Source: Micromonospora echinaurantiaca
Lineage (GTDB): Bacteria; Actinomycetota; Actinomycetes; Mycobacteriales; Micromonosporaceae
DNA: 64,000 nt
NCBI RefSeq assembly: GCF_900090235.1
Contig: NZ_LT607750.1
Span: 5,881,001-5,945,000, forward strand
Direction of reading: 5' to 3'
The position numbers and the translations under genes were made by a program. Positions 1 to 8,939 of this stretch are shown here, in pieces. Below the pieces are notes generated by a model. It was given only the letters and a program-made list of their open reading frames with translations. It did no database searches and had not been told where the DNA came from. Within the stretch, counting starts at the first letter, position 1. The number at the start of each line of letters is the position of its first letter.

Positions 1-257
1 GCGACGATCGCCACCGCCTCGACCGACGGGAAGTCGATCCGCTCCAGCGCGCGGAGCAGGTCGTACTCGCGCTCGGCCACCCGCTCGCCGGTTTCCTTCA
101 CCGCGTAGACGTAGCCGCCGAGCCGGACGAAACGGACGACGTGCCGCGAGATGCCCTGCGGCAGCGCGACCAGGTGCTGGGCAGGCCACTCCTCCAGCGG
201 GGTCGACCAGGGAAGGTCGAGCAGCGCCGGGTCGACGAGGGCCGAGGTGATCCGCAC
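1..257 (-). CDS. DUF4032-type kinase-like protein, N-terminal part
   Basis: This gene runs off the left edge, so only about 85 N-terminal residues are present. The peptide begins VRITSALVDPALLDLPWSTP and continues with a GISRHVVRF stretch and a GGYVYAVKE strand. That is the start of the DUF4032 family, actinobacterial proteins that resemble the N-lobe of lipopolysaccharide/eukaryotic-like kinases; their substrate is not known to me. The GTG at 257 is chosen because it gives the family's usual N-terminus, although the ribosome binding site is weak. It is divergent from the PAP2 gene at 401. Function is inferred from family resemblance only. Confidence 0.7.
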   Translation of the reverse strand, partial: MRITSALVDPALLDLPWSTPLEEWPAQHLVALPQGISRHVVRFVRLGGYVYAVKETGERVAEREYDLLRALERIDFPSVEAVAIV

Positions 258-400
258 GGGGACAAGTCTGACGCCTCGCCCCGCCCGAGCGCTCCCCCAC
301 GTGGCTCGGCACACAGCCACCGCCGGCCCGCGCGGACCGGCCAGGGCACCGGGCCGGGCCGGACGGGCCGGCCCGCGCGCCCGGCCGGTAGCGTGGTCGC

Positions 401-1168
401 GTGCGGGAGACCACGACGGTACGGCGGACGGTGCGGCTGCGACCGGTCCGCCCGGCCGGCTGGTGGTTCGACGCCGCGCTGCTGGTCGCGCTCGTCGGGC
501 TGACCGTGGCGCTCGCCACCGACCGGCTCTTCGGAATCGACCGGGCGGTCGCCGACTGGTCGGCCGCGCACCGGCCGGCGGTCGCGCACTGGACCGCGGT
601 GGTGCTCAACTACCTCGGTCAGGGCACGCCGTTGACGCTGATCGCGCTGGGGCTCGGGGTGCTGCTGGCGGTCCGGCTCAGATCGGTGCGGCCGGTGCTG
701 CCGCCGGTGCTCGCGTTCGTGTTCACCTACCTGACCATCGGCCCGCTCAAGGTGTGGACGGCCCGACCGGCGCCGAGCGCCAGCGTCAAGGAACCGTTCC
801 TGCCGCCGGAGCGGACGCTGCCGCTCTTCCAGGACGACCTGCCGGTCCGGTTCGCCCAGTCGTATCCGTCCGGGCACGTCGCCAACGCCATCGTCTGGTA
901 CGGCGTGATCGCCCTGCTGCTCGCCCCGCTGCTGCGCGGCTACGGGCGTGCCATGCCGCCCCGGCTGGTCACCGTGATCCGGGTGGTGCCGCCGCTGGTC
1001 GTGCTCTGCACCACCACGTACCTGGGTTGGCACTGGCTGACCGACTCGGTGGCCGGGCTGCTGCTGGGCCTGCTGCTGGACCGGCTGCTGCACCGGGTGC
1101 CCTGGGACGACCTGCCGTTGCCCGGCGCGCTGCGCGCCTGGGACCGTCCGTTCACCTCCGTCACCTAA
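401..1168 (+). CDS. PAP2-family membrane phosphatase
   Basis: A 255-residue integral membrane protein with about six hydrophobic segments. It carries the PAP2 lipid phosphatase motifs: K117-x5-RP (KVWTARP), PSGH at 156-159, and H211-x3-D215. The family removes phosphate from lipid or isoprenoid pyrophosphates on the outer membrane face. One oddity is that the third motif normally reads SR-x5-H-x3-D, and here the position of the conserved arginine is threonine (TTTYLGWHWLTD), so activity may be altered. The GTG start at 401 gives the basic N-terminus expected before the first membrane segment. It sits 10 bp before a permease gene and is probably cotranscribed with it. Confidence 0.8.
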   Translation: MRETTTVRRTVRLRPVRPAGWWFDAALLVALVGLTVALATDRLFGIDRAVADWSAAHRPAVAHWTAVVLNYLGQGTPLTLIALGLGVLLAVRLRSVRPVLPPVLAFVFTYLTIGPLKVWTARPAPSASVKEPFLPPERTLPLFQDDLPVRFAQSYPSGHVANAIVWYGVIALLLAPLLRGYGRAMPPRLVTVIRVVPPLVVLCTTTYLGWHWLTDSVAGLLLGLLLDRLLHRVPWDDLPLPGALRAWDRPFTSVT

Positions 1169-1178
1169 CCTGCCCGAC

Positions 1179-2408
1179 GTGAACCAACTGGCACGCCGGC
1201 TGGGCGTACCCGACGCGGTGGTGATCGGGCTGGGCTCGATGCTCGGCGCGGGCGTCTTCGTGGTCTTCGCACCCGCCGCGGCCGCCGCCGGCGGGGCCGG
1301 GCTGCTGGCGGCGCTGGCGCTGGCCGGCTTCATCGCGTTCTGCAACGCGACCAGTTCGGCCCGGCTGGCCGCCCGCTACCCCGAGTCCGGCGGCACCTAC
1401 GTCTACGGGCGGGAGCGGCTCGGCCCGTTCGCCGGCTTCCTCGCCGGCTGGGGGTTCGTGGTCGGCAAGACGGCGAGCTGCGCGGCGATGGCGCTGACCA
1501 TCGGGGCGTATCTCTGGCCGGGGCAGGCCCGGCCGGTGGCGGTCGCGGCGGTGCTGGCGGTGACCGCTGTCAACCTGCGCGGCATCGGCAAGACCGCGAC
1601 CGCGACGAAGGTCCTGGTCGGGCTGGTGCTGGCGGTGCTGGCCCTGGTCGCGGTCACCGGCGTGCCCGACGTCTCGGCGGACCGGCTCGGCGCGGCCGGC
1701 GGCTCGGCCGGGGGCGTGCTCACCGCCGCCGGTCTGCTCTTCTTCGCCTTCGCCGGGTACGCCCGGATCGCCACCCTCGGCGAGGAGGTCCGCGAACCGG
1801 AGCGGACCATCCCCCGGGCCGTGCCGCTCGCCCTCGGCCTGGTGCTGGCGATCTACCTGGTGCTGGCCGTGGTCGCGGTCGGCGTGCTCGGCGCCGACCG
1901 GCTGGCCGCCTCCGCCGCGCCGCTGGCCGACGTGGTGACCGCCGCCGGGCTGCCCGGCCTGGCCTGGGTGGTCCGGGCCGGGGCGACGGTCGCGGTGACC
2001 GGCGTGCTGCTCTCCCTGCTCGCCGGGGTGGGCCGTACCGCGCTGGCGATGGCCCGCCGCCACGACCTGCCCGGCGCGCTGGCCACCGTGCACCCGGTAC
2101 GCCAGGTGCCGCACCGCGCCGAGCTGGCGGTGGCCGCGGTGGTGATCCTGGTCGTCGCGCTCGGCGACGTACGCGACGCGATCGGCTTCTCCAGCTGCAC
2201 CGTGCTCGTCTACTACGCGATCACCAACGCCGCCGCGCTGACCCTGGGCCGCGACCCGGCCCGCAGGCTGCCGGTCCAGGTGCTGGCGGCGCTGGGGCTG
2301 ATCGGCTGCCTGCTGCTCGCGGTCAACCTGCCGCTGTCCAGCGTGCTGGCCGGCTTCGCCGTGCTCGCCGTCGGCGCCGCCTGGTACGCCCTCCGCCCCC
2401 GCCGCTGA
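1179..2408 (+). CDS. APC-family amino acid permease
   Basis: A 409-residue polytopic membrane protein with about 11-12 hydrophobic segments. The N-terminus has the APC-superfamily signature (VVIGLGSMLGAGVFVVF), and the internal GYARIATLGEEVREPERTIPRA matches the conserved substrate and ion binding loop of the APA/YjeH-like amino acid transporters. It probably exchanges or imports amino acids across the cytoplasmic membrane; the substrate cannot be read from sequence. The GTG at 1179 lies 10 bp after the PAP2 gene, which suggests an operon. It converges on the RCK protein gene, with 58 bp between the two stops and no strong terminator seen. Confidence 0.85.
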   Translation: MNQLARRLGVPDAVVIGLGSMLGAGVFVVFAPAAAAAGGAGLLAALALAGFIAFCNATSSARLAARYPESGGTYVYGRERLGPFAGFLAGWGFVVGKTASCAAMALTIGAYLWPGQARPVAVAAVLAVTAVNLRGIGKTATATKVLVGLVLAVLALVAVTGVPDVSADRLGAAGGSAGGVLTAAGLLFFAFAGYARIATLGEEVREPERTIPRAVPLALGLVLAIYLVLAVVAVGVLGADRLAASAAPLADVVTAAGLPGLAWVVRAGATVAVTGVLLSLLAGVGRTALAMARRHDLPGALATVHPVRQVPHRAELAVAAVVILVVALGDVRDAIGFSSCTVLVYYAITNAAALTLGRDPARRLPVQVLAALGLIGCLLLAVNLPLSSVLAGFAVLAVGAAWYALRPRR

Positions 2409-2466
2409 GCCCGACGACTCCGCGGGTTGGACGTCGGGTCGCCACTGCTCGCGGCACCGGGCTGGG

Positions 2467-4458
2467 TCAGGCCGGCTGGCCGGTGCCGTCCGGGTGCCGG
2501 GCCGACCCGCCGTCGTCCGGCACCGGACCGGTCGGCGGGCCACCGTTGCCGGCCGGCGGCGCCGAGACCGGCCCGGGCCGATCCGCGGGCTGCCCGGGCA
2601 GGACACCGCCACCGCTCGGTGGGACGTTCGGCGCACCGGGCGTCGGCGGGCTGGCGGCGCGGGGCAGGGCAGCCGACCGGGACGTCGGCACCGGCCGGGC
2701 CGGCGGGGCCGGGGGTGCGCACTGCCGGGTCAGCCAGTCCAGGCCGGCCCGGCGGGCCACCACGGTGAGCCGGTCGCCGGCGAAGATCACCTGGCGGGGG
2801 TCGAGGTCCCGCCAGCTCGTCCGACCACCACCGGCCGGGGTACGGGCGATCAACCGCACCTGCCCGTCCCGCGAGGCGGCGCTGAGCGGCCGGCCGTCCA
2901 ACTCGGACCCGGCGGCGACCGGCACCTCGGCCACCGGCAGAGCGTGCCGGCCGACCGGGATGGTGACGATCACCGCGCGTTCGGTCAGCGCGCCGGTGAA
3001 CGCCGGGGCGGCCAGGTAGGAGACCGAGCGGGAGACGCCGATGCCGAACGCCTCCTCCACCCGCTCGGCGAAGTCGCCGTCGAAGAGCCGCAGCACCACC
3101 CGCAGATCCTCGCGGACGTCCCGGGCGGCGAGCGCCGCCTCCAGGTTGGCCACGTCGTCGGTGGAGACCACCACCAGCGCCTGGCAGTCGCGGATCGCCG
3201 CGGCCTCCAGCGTCTCCGGCAGCGCGGCGTCGCCGACGATCAGCGGCACCTCGAGCTGCCGGGCCAGGGTGGCCCCGCGCGGCTCCGGGTTCTTGTCGAT
3301 CGCCACCACCTCGACGTCGTACTCGCGCAGCTGCGCCATCACCCGGGTGCCCACGTTGCCGAGGCCGACCACCACCACGTGCTCGGAGTGCTCGCTCTGC
3401 AACCGGCCGGTGTGCAGGGCCAGCCGGGCGTTGACGATCCCGTCCACCACCACGGCCGTGATCAGCGGGATCAACGCCAGGCCGGCGAGGTTCAGCACCA
3501 CCTGCATGACCTGGGCGTCCGGCGGCTTGGTGGTGTCCGGGTCGGCGCCGCTGAGCGTGGTGACCAGGGTGAGGTAGATCGCCTCCAACTGCGACACGTC
3601 CTCGGCCCGGGAGATCAACGCGCCGAGCACCGCGATCAACCCGAGCACCAGCATCACCGCGATACCGATCTTGCGGGTGGCGAAGCCGCGGATCGCGCGG
3701 ACGGTGACCGCTACCGGCCGCCGCCGGCGGCGGGCCCGGACCAGCCGCCGGGCGGCCACCTCGGTGCCGGGCGGCTGCCCGGTGGCCTCGGCGAGCACCA
3801 GGTCGGCGGTGGTCTGGTCGGCGGGGAGCAGCCGGACCCGCTGTGGATCGCTCAGGTCGGCCAGCCCGCAGACCACGTCCTGCTCGCGTACGTCGGCGCG
3901 GCGGGCCACCCGCAGCGTGCGGTCGCGGTGCTGGAAGTGGGTGGGGTCGACCTCGCCGAGCGCCGCGGCGACGAACGCCGGGGCGGCCATCTCGGCGTCG
4001 GAGAGCACCTCGACCCGGGCCTTGAGCAGGGTACGGACCCCGTCGGCCAGGGTGTTGTTGAACATCCGCAGCACCTGGCGGACCTCGTCGTCGACCGCCT
4101 GGGCGCAGAGTGCCGCGTGCAGGTTGCCGACGTCGTCCTGGTGCAGCAGGGCCAGCCCGCTCGCCCCGGCCAGGCCGGCGGCCTGGAACGTCGGCACGTC
4201 GAGCCGGTCGGAGCGGACCACCCGCACCCCGCGCAGGCCGGCCACGTCGGGCCCGTCCACCCGGTAGCGCTCCGGCACCACCACGGTGACCCGGGCGCCA
4301 CCGGCCGGCAGTTCCGTCTCCAGCAACGCCTTGGCGACGTAGTAGGCCAGTGCGTCCCGCCCGCAGATCACGTAGTGCGGTCGGGCATCACCGGTGGACC
4401 GGAGCCGCCAGTTCCACTCGACCGCCCGTCGCGCCCGATCCCGCCACGGCTCCCCCAT
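2467..4458 (-). CDS. TrkA_N/RCK-domain channel-like protein
   Basis: A 663-residue protein. An N-terminal Rossmann TrkA_N/RCK domain (about 25-200) is followed by a membrane unit with two hydrophobic segments and a pore-loop-like stretch (about 250-330), a second RCK domain with VVVGLGNVG (about 350-470), a TrkA_C-like part, and a proline/glycine-rich tail. This layout fits bacterial ion channels gated by NAD- or nucleotide-binding RCK domains. The pore loop reads TLVTTLSGADPD rather than the potassium filter TVGYG, so potassium selectivity is doubtful. The ATG at 4458 is chosen because it precedes the first conserved strand; longer in-frame extensions run into the promoter region of the gene at 4553. 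Confidence 0.75.
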   Translation of the reverse strand: MGEPWRDRARRAVEWNWRLRSTGDARPHYVICGRDALAYYVAKALLETELPAGGARVTVVVPERYRVDGPDVAGLRGVRVVRSDRLDVPTFQAAGLAGASGLALLHQDDVGNLHAALCAQAVDDEVRQVLRMFNNTLADGVRTLLKARVEVLSDAEMAAPAFVAAALGEVDPTHFQHRDRTLRVARRADVREQDVVCGLADLSDPQRVRLLPADQTTADLVLAEATGQPPGTEVAARRLVRARRRRRPVAVTVRAIRGFATRKIGIAVMLVLGLIAVLGALISRAEDVSQLEAIYLTLVTTLSGADPDTTKPPDAQVMQVVLNLAGLALIPLITAVVVDGIVNARLALHTGRLQSEHSEHVVVVGLGNVGTRVMAQLREYDVEVVAIDKNPEPRGATLARQLEVPLIVGDAALPETLEAAAIRDCQALVVVSTDDVANLEAALAARDVREDLRVVLRLFDGDFAERVEEAFGIGVSRSVSYLAAPAFTGALTERAVIVTIPVGRHALPVAEVPVAAGSELDGRPLSAASRDGQVRLIARTPAGGGRTSWRDLDPRQVIFAGDRLTVVARRAGLDWLTRQCAPPAPPARPVPTSRSAALPRAASPPTPGAPNVPPSGGGVLPGQPADRPGPVSAPPAGNGGPPTGPVPDDGGSARHPDGTGQPA

Positions 4459-4552
4459 GCCCGAATCGTAGTCAGCACCACCACACTGGGCGACCCCGTC
4501 CGGTTCGTACCGGCCAGGCATGCCGGTCCGGCCGGCGGGTAGAGCAGGCGGC

Positions 4553-5044
4553 ATGCAGACGTTCCTCCCGTACCCGGACTTCCTGGCGAGCGCCCGCACG
4601 CTGGACCAGAAACGGCTGGGCAAGCAGCGGGTGGAGACGATCCAGGTGCTGCGCGGGCTGACCTGGCCGACGTACGGCTGGCGCAACCATCCCGCGGTGA
4701 AGATGTGGGCCGGGTACGAGGAGGCGCTGACCCGGTACGGGCTGGACATGTGCGCGGTCTGGTCCGAGCCGGGGCGGGCGGACACCTGCGCCGCCACCAT
4801 GACCCGCGACCTCGCCGCCGCCTGCGGCATCGAGACGGTCCGGGCCCAGCCGGAGTTGGCCGCCGCCGGCGAGCTGCCGCCCTGGCTGGGTCGGGAGGAC
4901 CTGCACCTGAGCCACCGCTCGTCGCTGGTCCGCAAGGATCCGGAGCACTACCGGCCGATCTTCGGCGACGTCCCGCCCGACCTGGAGTACGTCTGGCCGG
5001 CGTCGGACCGTCAGCGGCGCTGTCTGCTGCCGACCGAGCGCTGA
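4553..5044 (+). CDS. MSMEG_6728-family protein (pyrimidine-dimer glycosylase-like)
   Basis: A 163-residue protein starting MQTFLPYPDF. It contains the conserved core LDQKRLGKQRVE, TYGWRNHPAVKMW, LSHRSSLVRKDPEHY and the C-terminal YVWP. These match the MSMEG_6728 family, which is related to T4 endonuclease V-like pyrimidine dimer DNA glycosylases. The biological role of the actinobacterial members is not established to my knowledge, so DNA repair is only an inference. The ATG at 4553 is chosen over the ATG at 4520 because the family begins at this methionine. It is divergent from the RCK gene. Confidence 0.75.
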   Translation: MQTFLPYPDFLASARTLDQKRLGKQRVETIQVLRGLTWPTYGWRNHPAVKMWAGYEEALTRYGLDMCAVWSEPGRADTCAATMTRDLAAACGIETVRAQPELAAAGELPPWLGREDLHLSHRSSLVRKDPEHYRPIFGDVPPDLEYVWPASDRQRRCLLPTER

Positions 5045-5083
5045 CCGGGCAGACTGGACACACCCACCGGCCGGGAGGTGTCC

Positions 5084-6613
5084 GTGTCGTTGTCGCAGTT
5101 GCTCGGCCGGTTCGTCGGCGTACGCCAGCACGTGGTGGACCCGGGCGGCGGTGGCGCCCCCCGCGTGCCGCAACCGGTGGACACCGTGGTGGTGGGCGGC
5201 GGCATCGCCGGCATGTCGGCGGCCGTGGTGCTCGCCGAGCGCGGCGTCACGGTGACCGTGCTGGAGGCGGCGCCGAACCTCGGCGGACGGCTCGGGGCCT
5301 GGCCGGAGGCGCTCGCCGACGGCGTCCAGCGGGTGGAGCACGGTTTCCACGCGTTCTTCCGGCAGTACTACAACTGGCGGGCCATCCTGCGCCGGGTCGA
5401 TCCCGGTCTGAGCCTGCTCAAGCCGATCCCGGGCTATCCGATCCTGAGCCGGCGGTGGCCGACCGAGGAGTTCGGCGACCTGCCGCCCGCGCCGCCGCTG
5501 AACCTGCTGGCGCTGCTGCTGCGCAGCCCCAGCGTGCGCCTGGCCGACCTGCGCGGGATGGACCGGGACGCGGCGCTGCCGCTGCTCAGCTACGACCGGG
5601 CGGGCACCTACGCCGAGCTGGACACCACCACCGCCGACGACCTGCTCACCTCGCTGCGGCTGCCGGACCGGGCCCGGGCCATGCTCTTCGAGGTCTTCTC
5701 GCACTCGTTCTTCAACCACGAGGCGGAGATGTCCGCCGCCGAACTGGTCGCCCAGTTCCACTTCTACCTGCTCGGCAACCCGGAAGGGCTGGCCTTCGAC
5801 TGCCCCGACGAGGACTACGCCACGGCGATCTGGGACCCGCTGACCCGGCACGTCGAGCGGCACGGCGGGCGGGTACGCACCGGCGTGGCGGCCACCGCGC
5901 TGCACCGGGAGGCCGACGGCTGGCGGGTGTCCACCGGCGATGGAGCGTCCTACCGCGCCGGGCACGTGGTGCTCGCGGTCGACCCGCCGGCGCTCGCCGC
6001 GCTGGTGGCGGCCTCCCCCGACCTGGCCCGGGTCGCGCCGGAACTGGTGGCCCGGATGCCCGGTTACGGCCGGCCCGGTCCGCCGTACGCGGTGGCCCGC
6101 TACTGGTGCGACGGGGACGTCGACGCCGGTCGGGCGGTGTTCAGCGGGGTGTCCCGGCAGCCCACGCTGGACTCGGTGACCCTCTACCACCGGCTGGAGA
6201 ACGAGTCCCGGCGCTGGGCCGCGCGCACCGGCGGCTCGGTGCTGGAACTGCACGCGTACGCCTGCGAGCCGGACGTGCCGGCGGAGGTGCTGGCCGAGCG
6301 GATGCGCGGCGAACTGGCCGAGCTCTGGCCGGAGGCGGCCCGGTTGCGGGTCCGTGAGCTGCGGGCCCGGGTGGAGGCCCGGGCGCCGGCGTTCACCCCG
6401 GGCAGCAACGCCGGCCGGCCCGGCGTGCGCACCGACGCGGCCGGGCTCTACCTGGCCGGGGACGGGATCGCCACGGACTTCCCCAGCGCGCTGATGGAAC
6501 GCGCCGCCGCGACCGGCATCGTCGCCGCGAACCACATCCTGCGGGCGGCGGGCGGCGCGGCCGAGCCGGTGTACTCGGTCCGCCCGCGCGGCCTGCTGGC
6601 CAGGCGCCGCTAG
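5084..6613 (+). CDS. CrtU/CrtI-like FAD-dependent carotenoid oxidoreductase
   Basis: A roughly 509-residue flavoprotein with a dinucleotide-binding motif VVVGGGIAGMSAA near residue 40, an E-x3-LGGR segment, and a C-terminal FAD loop (GLYLAGDGIATDFPSALMERAAATG). The stretch RVEHGFHAFFRQYYNWR is typical of CrtU, the desaturase/methyltransferase that turns beta-carotene into aromatic isorenieratene, and of related oxidases. No other carotenoid gene lies nearby, so the substrate remains open. Two GTG codons compete; the one at 5084 lies 5 bp after a GGGAGG box that overlaps the earlier GTG at 5078, so 5084 is preferred. Confidence 0.7.
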   Translation: MSLSQLLGRFVGVRQHVVDPGGGGAPRVPQPVDTVVVGGGIAGMSAAVVLAERGVTVTVLEAAPNLGGRLGAWPEALADGVQRVEHGFHAFFRQYYNWRAILRRVDPGLSLLKPIPGYPILSRRWPTEEFGDLPPAPPLNLLALLLRSPSVRLADLRGMDRDAALPLLSYDRAGTYAELDTTTADDLLTSLRLPDRARAMLFEVFSHSFFNHEAEMSAAELVAQFHFYLLGNPEGLAFDCPDEDYATAIWDPLTRHVERHGGRVRTGVAATALHREADGWRVSTGDGASYRAGHVVLAVDPPALAALVAASPDLARVAPELVARMPGYGRPGPPYAVARYWCDGDVDAGRAVFSGVSRQPTLDSVTLYHRLENESRRWAARTGGSVLELHAYACEPDVPAEVLAERMRGELAELWPEAARLRVRELRARVEARAPAFTPGSNAGRPGVRTDAAGLYLAGDGIATDFPSALMERAAATGIVAANHILRAAGGAAEPVYSVRPRGLLARRR

Positions 6614-6692
6614 ATCGAAATGCGTTGCCGCCCGCCACCGGGCGCGCCTACCGTGATCCGCGCAAGGTCAACCACCGCCACGGGAGCCCGTC

Positions 6693-6782
6693 ATGTCGAT
6701 GTCGCACGTCACGCGCGTGCGGTCGGTGCTGCCCGGCGGCGGTTGCCGAGCCGAAGACCACCGGGGCGGCCGGCCCGACTGA
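6693..6782 (+). CDS. possible 29-residue leader ORF
   Basis: A short ORF in the 270-bp space before the HNH gene. It has an ATG with a GGGAG box 6 bp upstream and encodes MSMSHVTRVRSVLPGGGC followed by eleven more residues. It ends 101 bp before the HNH start. I recognise no family. It may be a leader peptide or a chance ORF, since stop-free stretches of this length are common in such GC-rich DNA. Confidence 0.2.
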   Translation: MSMSHVTRVRSVLPGGGCRAEDHRGGRPD

Positions 6783-6883
6783 CGCGTGCCCGACGTCGAG
6801 CCGCCCGTTCCGCAGCAACCGGACCGGGCGGCTCTGTCGTCGTCCGGGCCAGATGTCCGTCACCGTCTCGGAGGGAGATCCCG

Positions 6884-7327
6884 GTGGACGCCGTCCTCGT
6901 CATCAACGCCGACCTCGGCCCGCTGCACCGGGTCACCGTCCAGCACGCGATCCGGATGCTCTGCCGCCGGGTCGCCGAGATCCACGAGGCCGAGCCGGAC
7001 CGGGTGATCGGGGTCTTCCCGGTTCCCCGGGTGGTGCGGCTGGTCCGGTACGTGGTGACCCGCTGGCGGTTCAGCGCCGGGCCGGCCTGGTCCCGCGCCG
7101 GGGTGTTACGCCGGGACGGCCGGTGCTGCGCGTACTGCGGCGGGCCGGCGAGCACCATCGACCACATCCTGCCCCGCTCCCGCGGCGGCCGGAACACCTG
7201 GAAGAACACCACCGCCGCCTGCTACCCGTGCAACCAGCGCAAGGGCGACCGGACGCCGGCCGAGGCGGGCATGCCGCTGCGGCGGGAGCCCGTGACGCCG
7301 AGCTGGGCGGCACTGGCCGTCCGCTGA
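6884..7327 (+). CDS. HNH endonuclease family protein
   Basis: A 147-residue protein whose C-terminal half is an HNH nuclease fold: RDGRCCAYCGG, then TIDHILPRSRGG, NTWKNTTAACYPCNQRKGDRTP. The two CxxC pairs would bind structural zinc, and the DH and N-x8-N/H residues form the beta-beta-alpha metal site. The N-terminal half (VINADLGPLHRVTVQHAIRML) is typical of a widespread actinobacterial subgroup encoded outside restriction loci, whose role is unknown. The GTG at 6884 is supported by a strong GAGGGAG box 6-7 bp upstream. A hairpin terminator follows. Confidence 0.85.
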   Translation: MDAVLVINADLGPLHRVTVQHAIRMLCRRVAEIHEAEPDRVIGVFPVPRVVRLVRYVVTRWRFSAGPAWSRAGVLRRDGRCCAYCGGPASTIDHILPRSRGGRNTWKNTTAACYPCNQRKGDRTPAEAGMPLRREPVTPSWAALAVR

Positions 7328-7333
7328 GGGACC

Positions 7334-7389
7334 GGCCGGCGGGAACGGGGGGCCACGTCGGGAACGCCCCGGCGTGGCGCCCGCCGGCC
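7334..7389. terminator. bidirectional hairpin terminator
   Basis: A 10-bp perfect outer stem (ggccggcggg with cccgccggcc) encloses a second stem (gccacg with cgtggc). It lies between two converging genes, the HNH gene and the protein kinase gene, and could stop transcription from both sides. Confidence 0.6.
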
Positions 7390-7418
7390 CCGCCTCAGCG
7401 GCAGCGGCGCGCCCGCGG

Positions 7419-8939
7419 TCAGTGCCCGGGCCGTCGCCGATCGGGGGCGACGGCCGGCATGGCCGCCTCGCGGGCCCGCTCCTTCACCCGGGGCACCGGC
7501 CGGCCGTTGGCACAGCGAACAGTCACCACGCTCCGGTTCTCGGCGGAGACGAACTCGACCCGGATCTCCCGCGCCGGCCCCGGCTCGTACGCCTCGACCT
7601 GGTAGCCGGCGGCCGCCGTCACGCTGACCACCTCGATCATCTGACGGTCACAGGCGACCCTGACCACTCCGCCGCGCGCCGACACCGGCACCCCGGGTCT
7701 CCCGGTCGGCGACGGTCGGTCGGTGGTCGGGGCCGGCCGGCTCCGGGTCGGGGCGGGCGGGGCCGGCACGGCGGTGGTTGCCGGGGCGGAGGTCGCCCGG
7801 CCGGTCGGCGGCCTCGGCTCGGCTTCCTCCGGGGCGTCGGCGGTGACCGGCAACCCGACGGCGGCCGTACCGCTGGTGGTCGCGCCGCTCTGCGGTTGGC
7901 CGTCCGGTGCCGGCCGCACGGACGGGTCGCCGAGGGTGCCCGCGAGACCCACCGCGGCCACCACCGCGGTGCCCACGGCCAGTACGAGCCGCCCGCCGAG
8001 CCGGGTGGCCCGCCGACCGGGCTGACCGGTGCCCGCGGCGGGGGCACCCGGCGGGCGCAGCGTGGGCCGGTCCGCCCCGGACCGCTCCGGTGCCGGCTGG
8101 TCGGCAGCGACCGGGTCCGGCTCGGCCATCCGGACCACCGCCGCGGCGAGCACCCGGGCCACCTCGGCGGCCGGCGGCCGGTCCAGCGGGTCCTTGGCCA
8201 CGCACCGCCGGTACAGCCGGTCCACCTCGGCCGGCACCCCGGCCACCGCCGGCAGCGGGCCCGGCTCGGCGTACGCGTGCGCGCGCAGCGTCCCGGTGTG
8301 GGTCGCCATCTGCCAGGGCAGCCGGCCGACGAGCACCCGGTGCAGGAGCAGCCCGAGCGCGTAGACGTCGGAGGCCGGCAGCACCTCGCCGGCGTCGAGC
8401 CGCTCCGGGGCGAGGTAGGCCGGGGTGCCGAGCAGCCGGCCCTCGAAGTCGATCTCCGGCGCGCCGGCGACCGCCGCGATGCCGAAGTCGAGCACCTTCG
8501 CCCCGGTCGGGGTGAGCATCACGTTGCCCGGCTTGACGTCCCGGTGCACCAGGCCGAGGGCGTGCGCGGCCGCGAGGGCGGCCGCCACCTCGGCGCAGAC
8601 CCGTAGGGCGGCCCGGGGCGGCAGCGGCCCGTCGGCGAGCCGCTGTTCGAGCGTACGGCCGGTGAGCAGCTCCATGACCACGAACGGGACCTGCTCGCCC
8701 GCCAGCGACGACTCGCCGTAGTCGTAGACGTTGGTGACGTTCGGGTGGGACATCCGGGCCGCCGCCTTCGCCTCCGCCCGGATCCGCCGTCTGGCGACCG
8801 CGTCGGAGCCGACCAGCACCTTGACCGCCACGTCGCGCTCCAGCACCTCGTCGTGCGCCCGGTGGACCACGGACATGCCGCCCTCGCCGAGACGCTCACC
8901 GAGCCGGTAACGCCCGGCGAGCAACTGATCACGCTGCAC
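7419..8939 (-). CDS. membrane-anchored Ser/Thr protein kinase
   Basis: A 506-residue Hanks-type kinase. The glycine loop is at 16-22 (GERLGEGGMSVV), the catalytic lysine is K40 (VAVKVL), the catalytic loop HRDVKPGN is at 132-139, DFG is at 151-153, and the activation segment has GTPAYLAPER. A Pro/Ala-rich juxtamembrane linker leads to one transmembrane helix (about 305-330), then an extracellular Thr/Pro-rich region and a small C-terminal domain without PASTA repeats. It probably senses an external cue and phosphorylates cytoplasmic targets. The GTG at 8939 is chosen because it precedes RDQLLAGRYRLGERLG, the usual N-terminus of the family. It follows the enoyl-CoA hydratase gene in the same direction. 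Confidence 0.85.
   Translation of the reverse strand: MQRDQLLAGRYRLGERLGEGGMSVVHRAHDEVLERDVAVKVLVGSDAVARRRIRAEAKAAARMSHPNVTNVYDYGESSLAGEQVPFVVMELLTGRTLEQRLADGPLPPRAALRVCAEVAAALAAAHALGLVHRDVKPGNVMLTPTGAKVLDFGIAAVAGAPEIDFEGRLLGTPAYLAPERLDAGEVLPASDVYALGLLLHRVLVGRLPWQMATHTGTLRAHAYAEPGPLPAVAGVPAEVDRLYRRCVAKDPLDRPPAAEVARVLAAAVVRMAEPDPVAADQPAPERSGADRPTLRPPGAPAAGTGQPGRRATRLGGRLVLAVGTAVVAAVGLAGTLGDPSVRPAPDGQPQSGATTSGTAAVGLPVTADAPEEAEPRPPTGRATSAPATTAVPAPPAPTRSRPAPTTDRPSPTGRPGVPVSARGGVVRVACDRQMIEVVSVTAAAGYQVEAYEPGPAREIRVEFVSAENRSVVTVRCANGRPVPRVKERAREAAMPAVAPDRRRPGH

Noticed and set aside
2494..4542. Very long open frame opposite the RCK gene
   Set aside because: It is antisense to a well-supported protein and has only low-complexity Arg/Gly/His-rich sequence, as expected from GC-rich third positions.
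4459..4935. N-terminal extension of the RCK protein by 159 residues
   Set aside because: The extension is antisense to the conserved MSMEG_6728-family gene and shows no domain.
5084..6613. Carotenoid biosynthetic cluster
   Set aside because: A single oxidase-like gene without any other pathway gene in the window.
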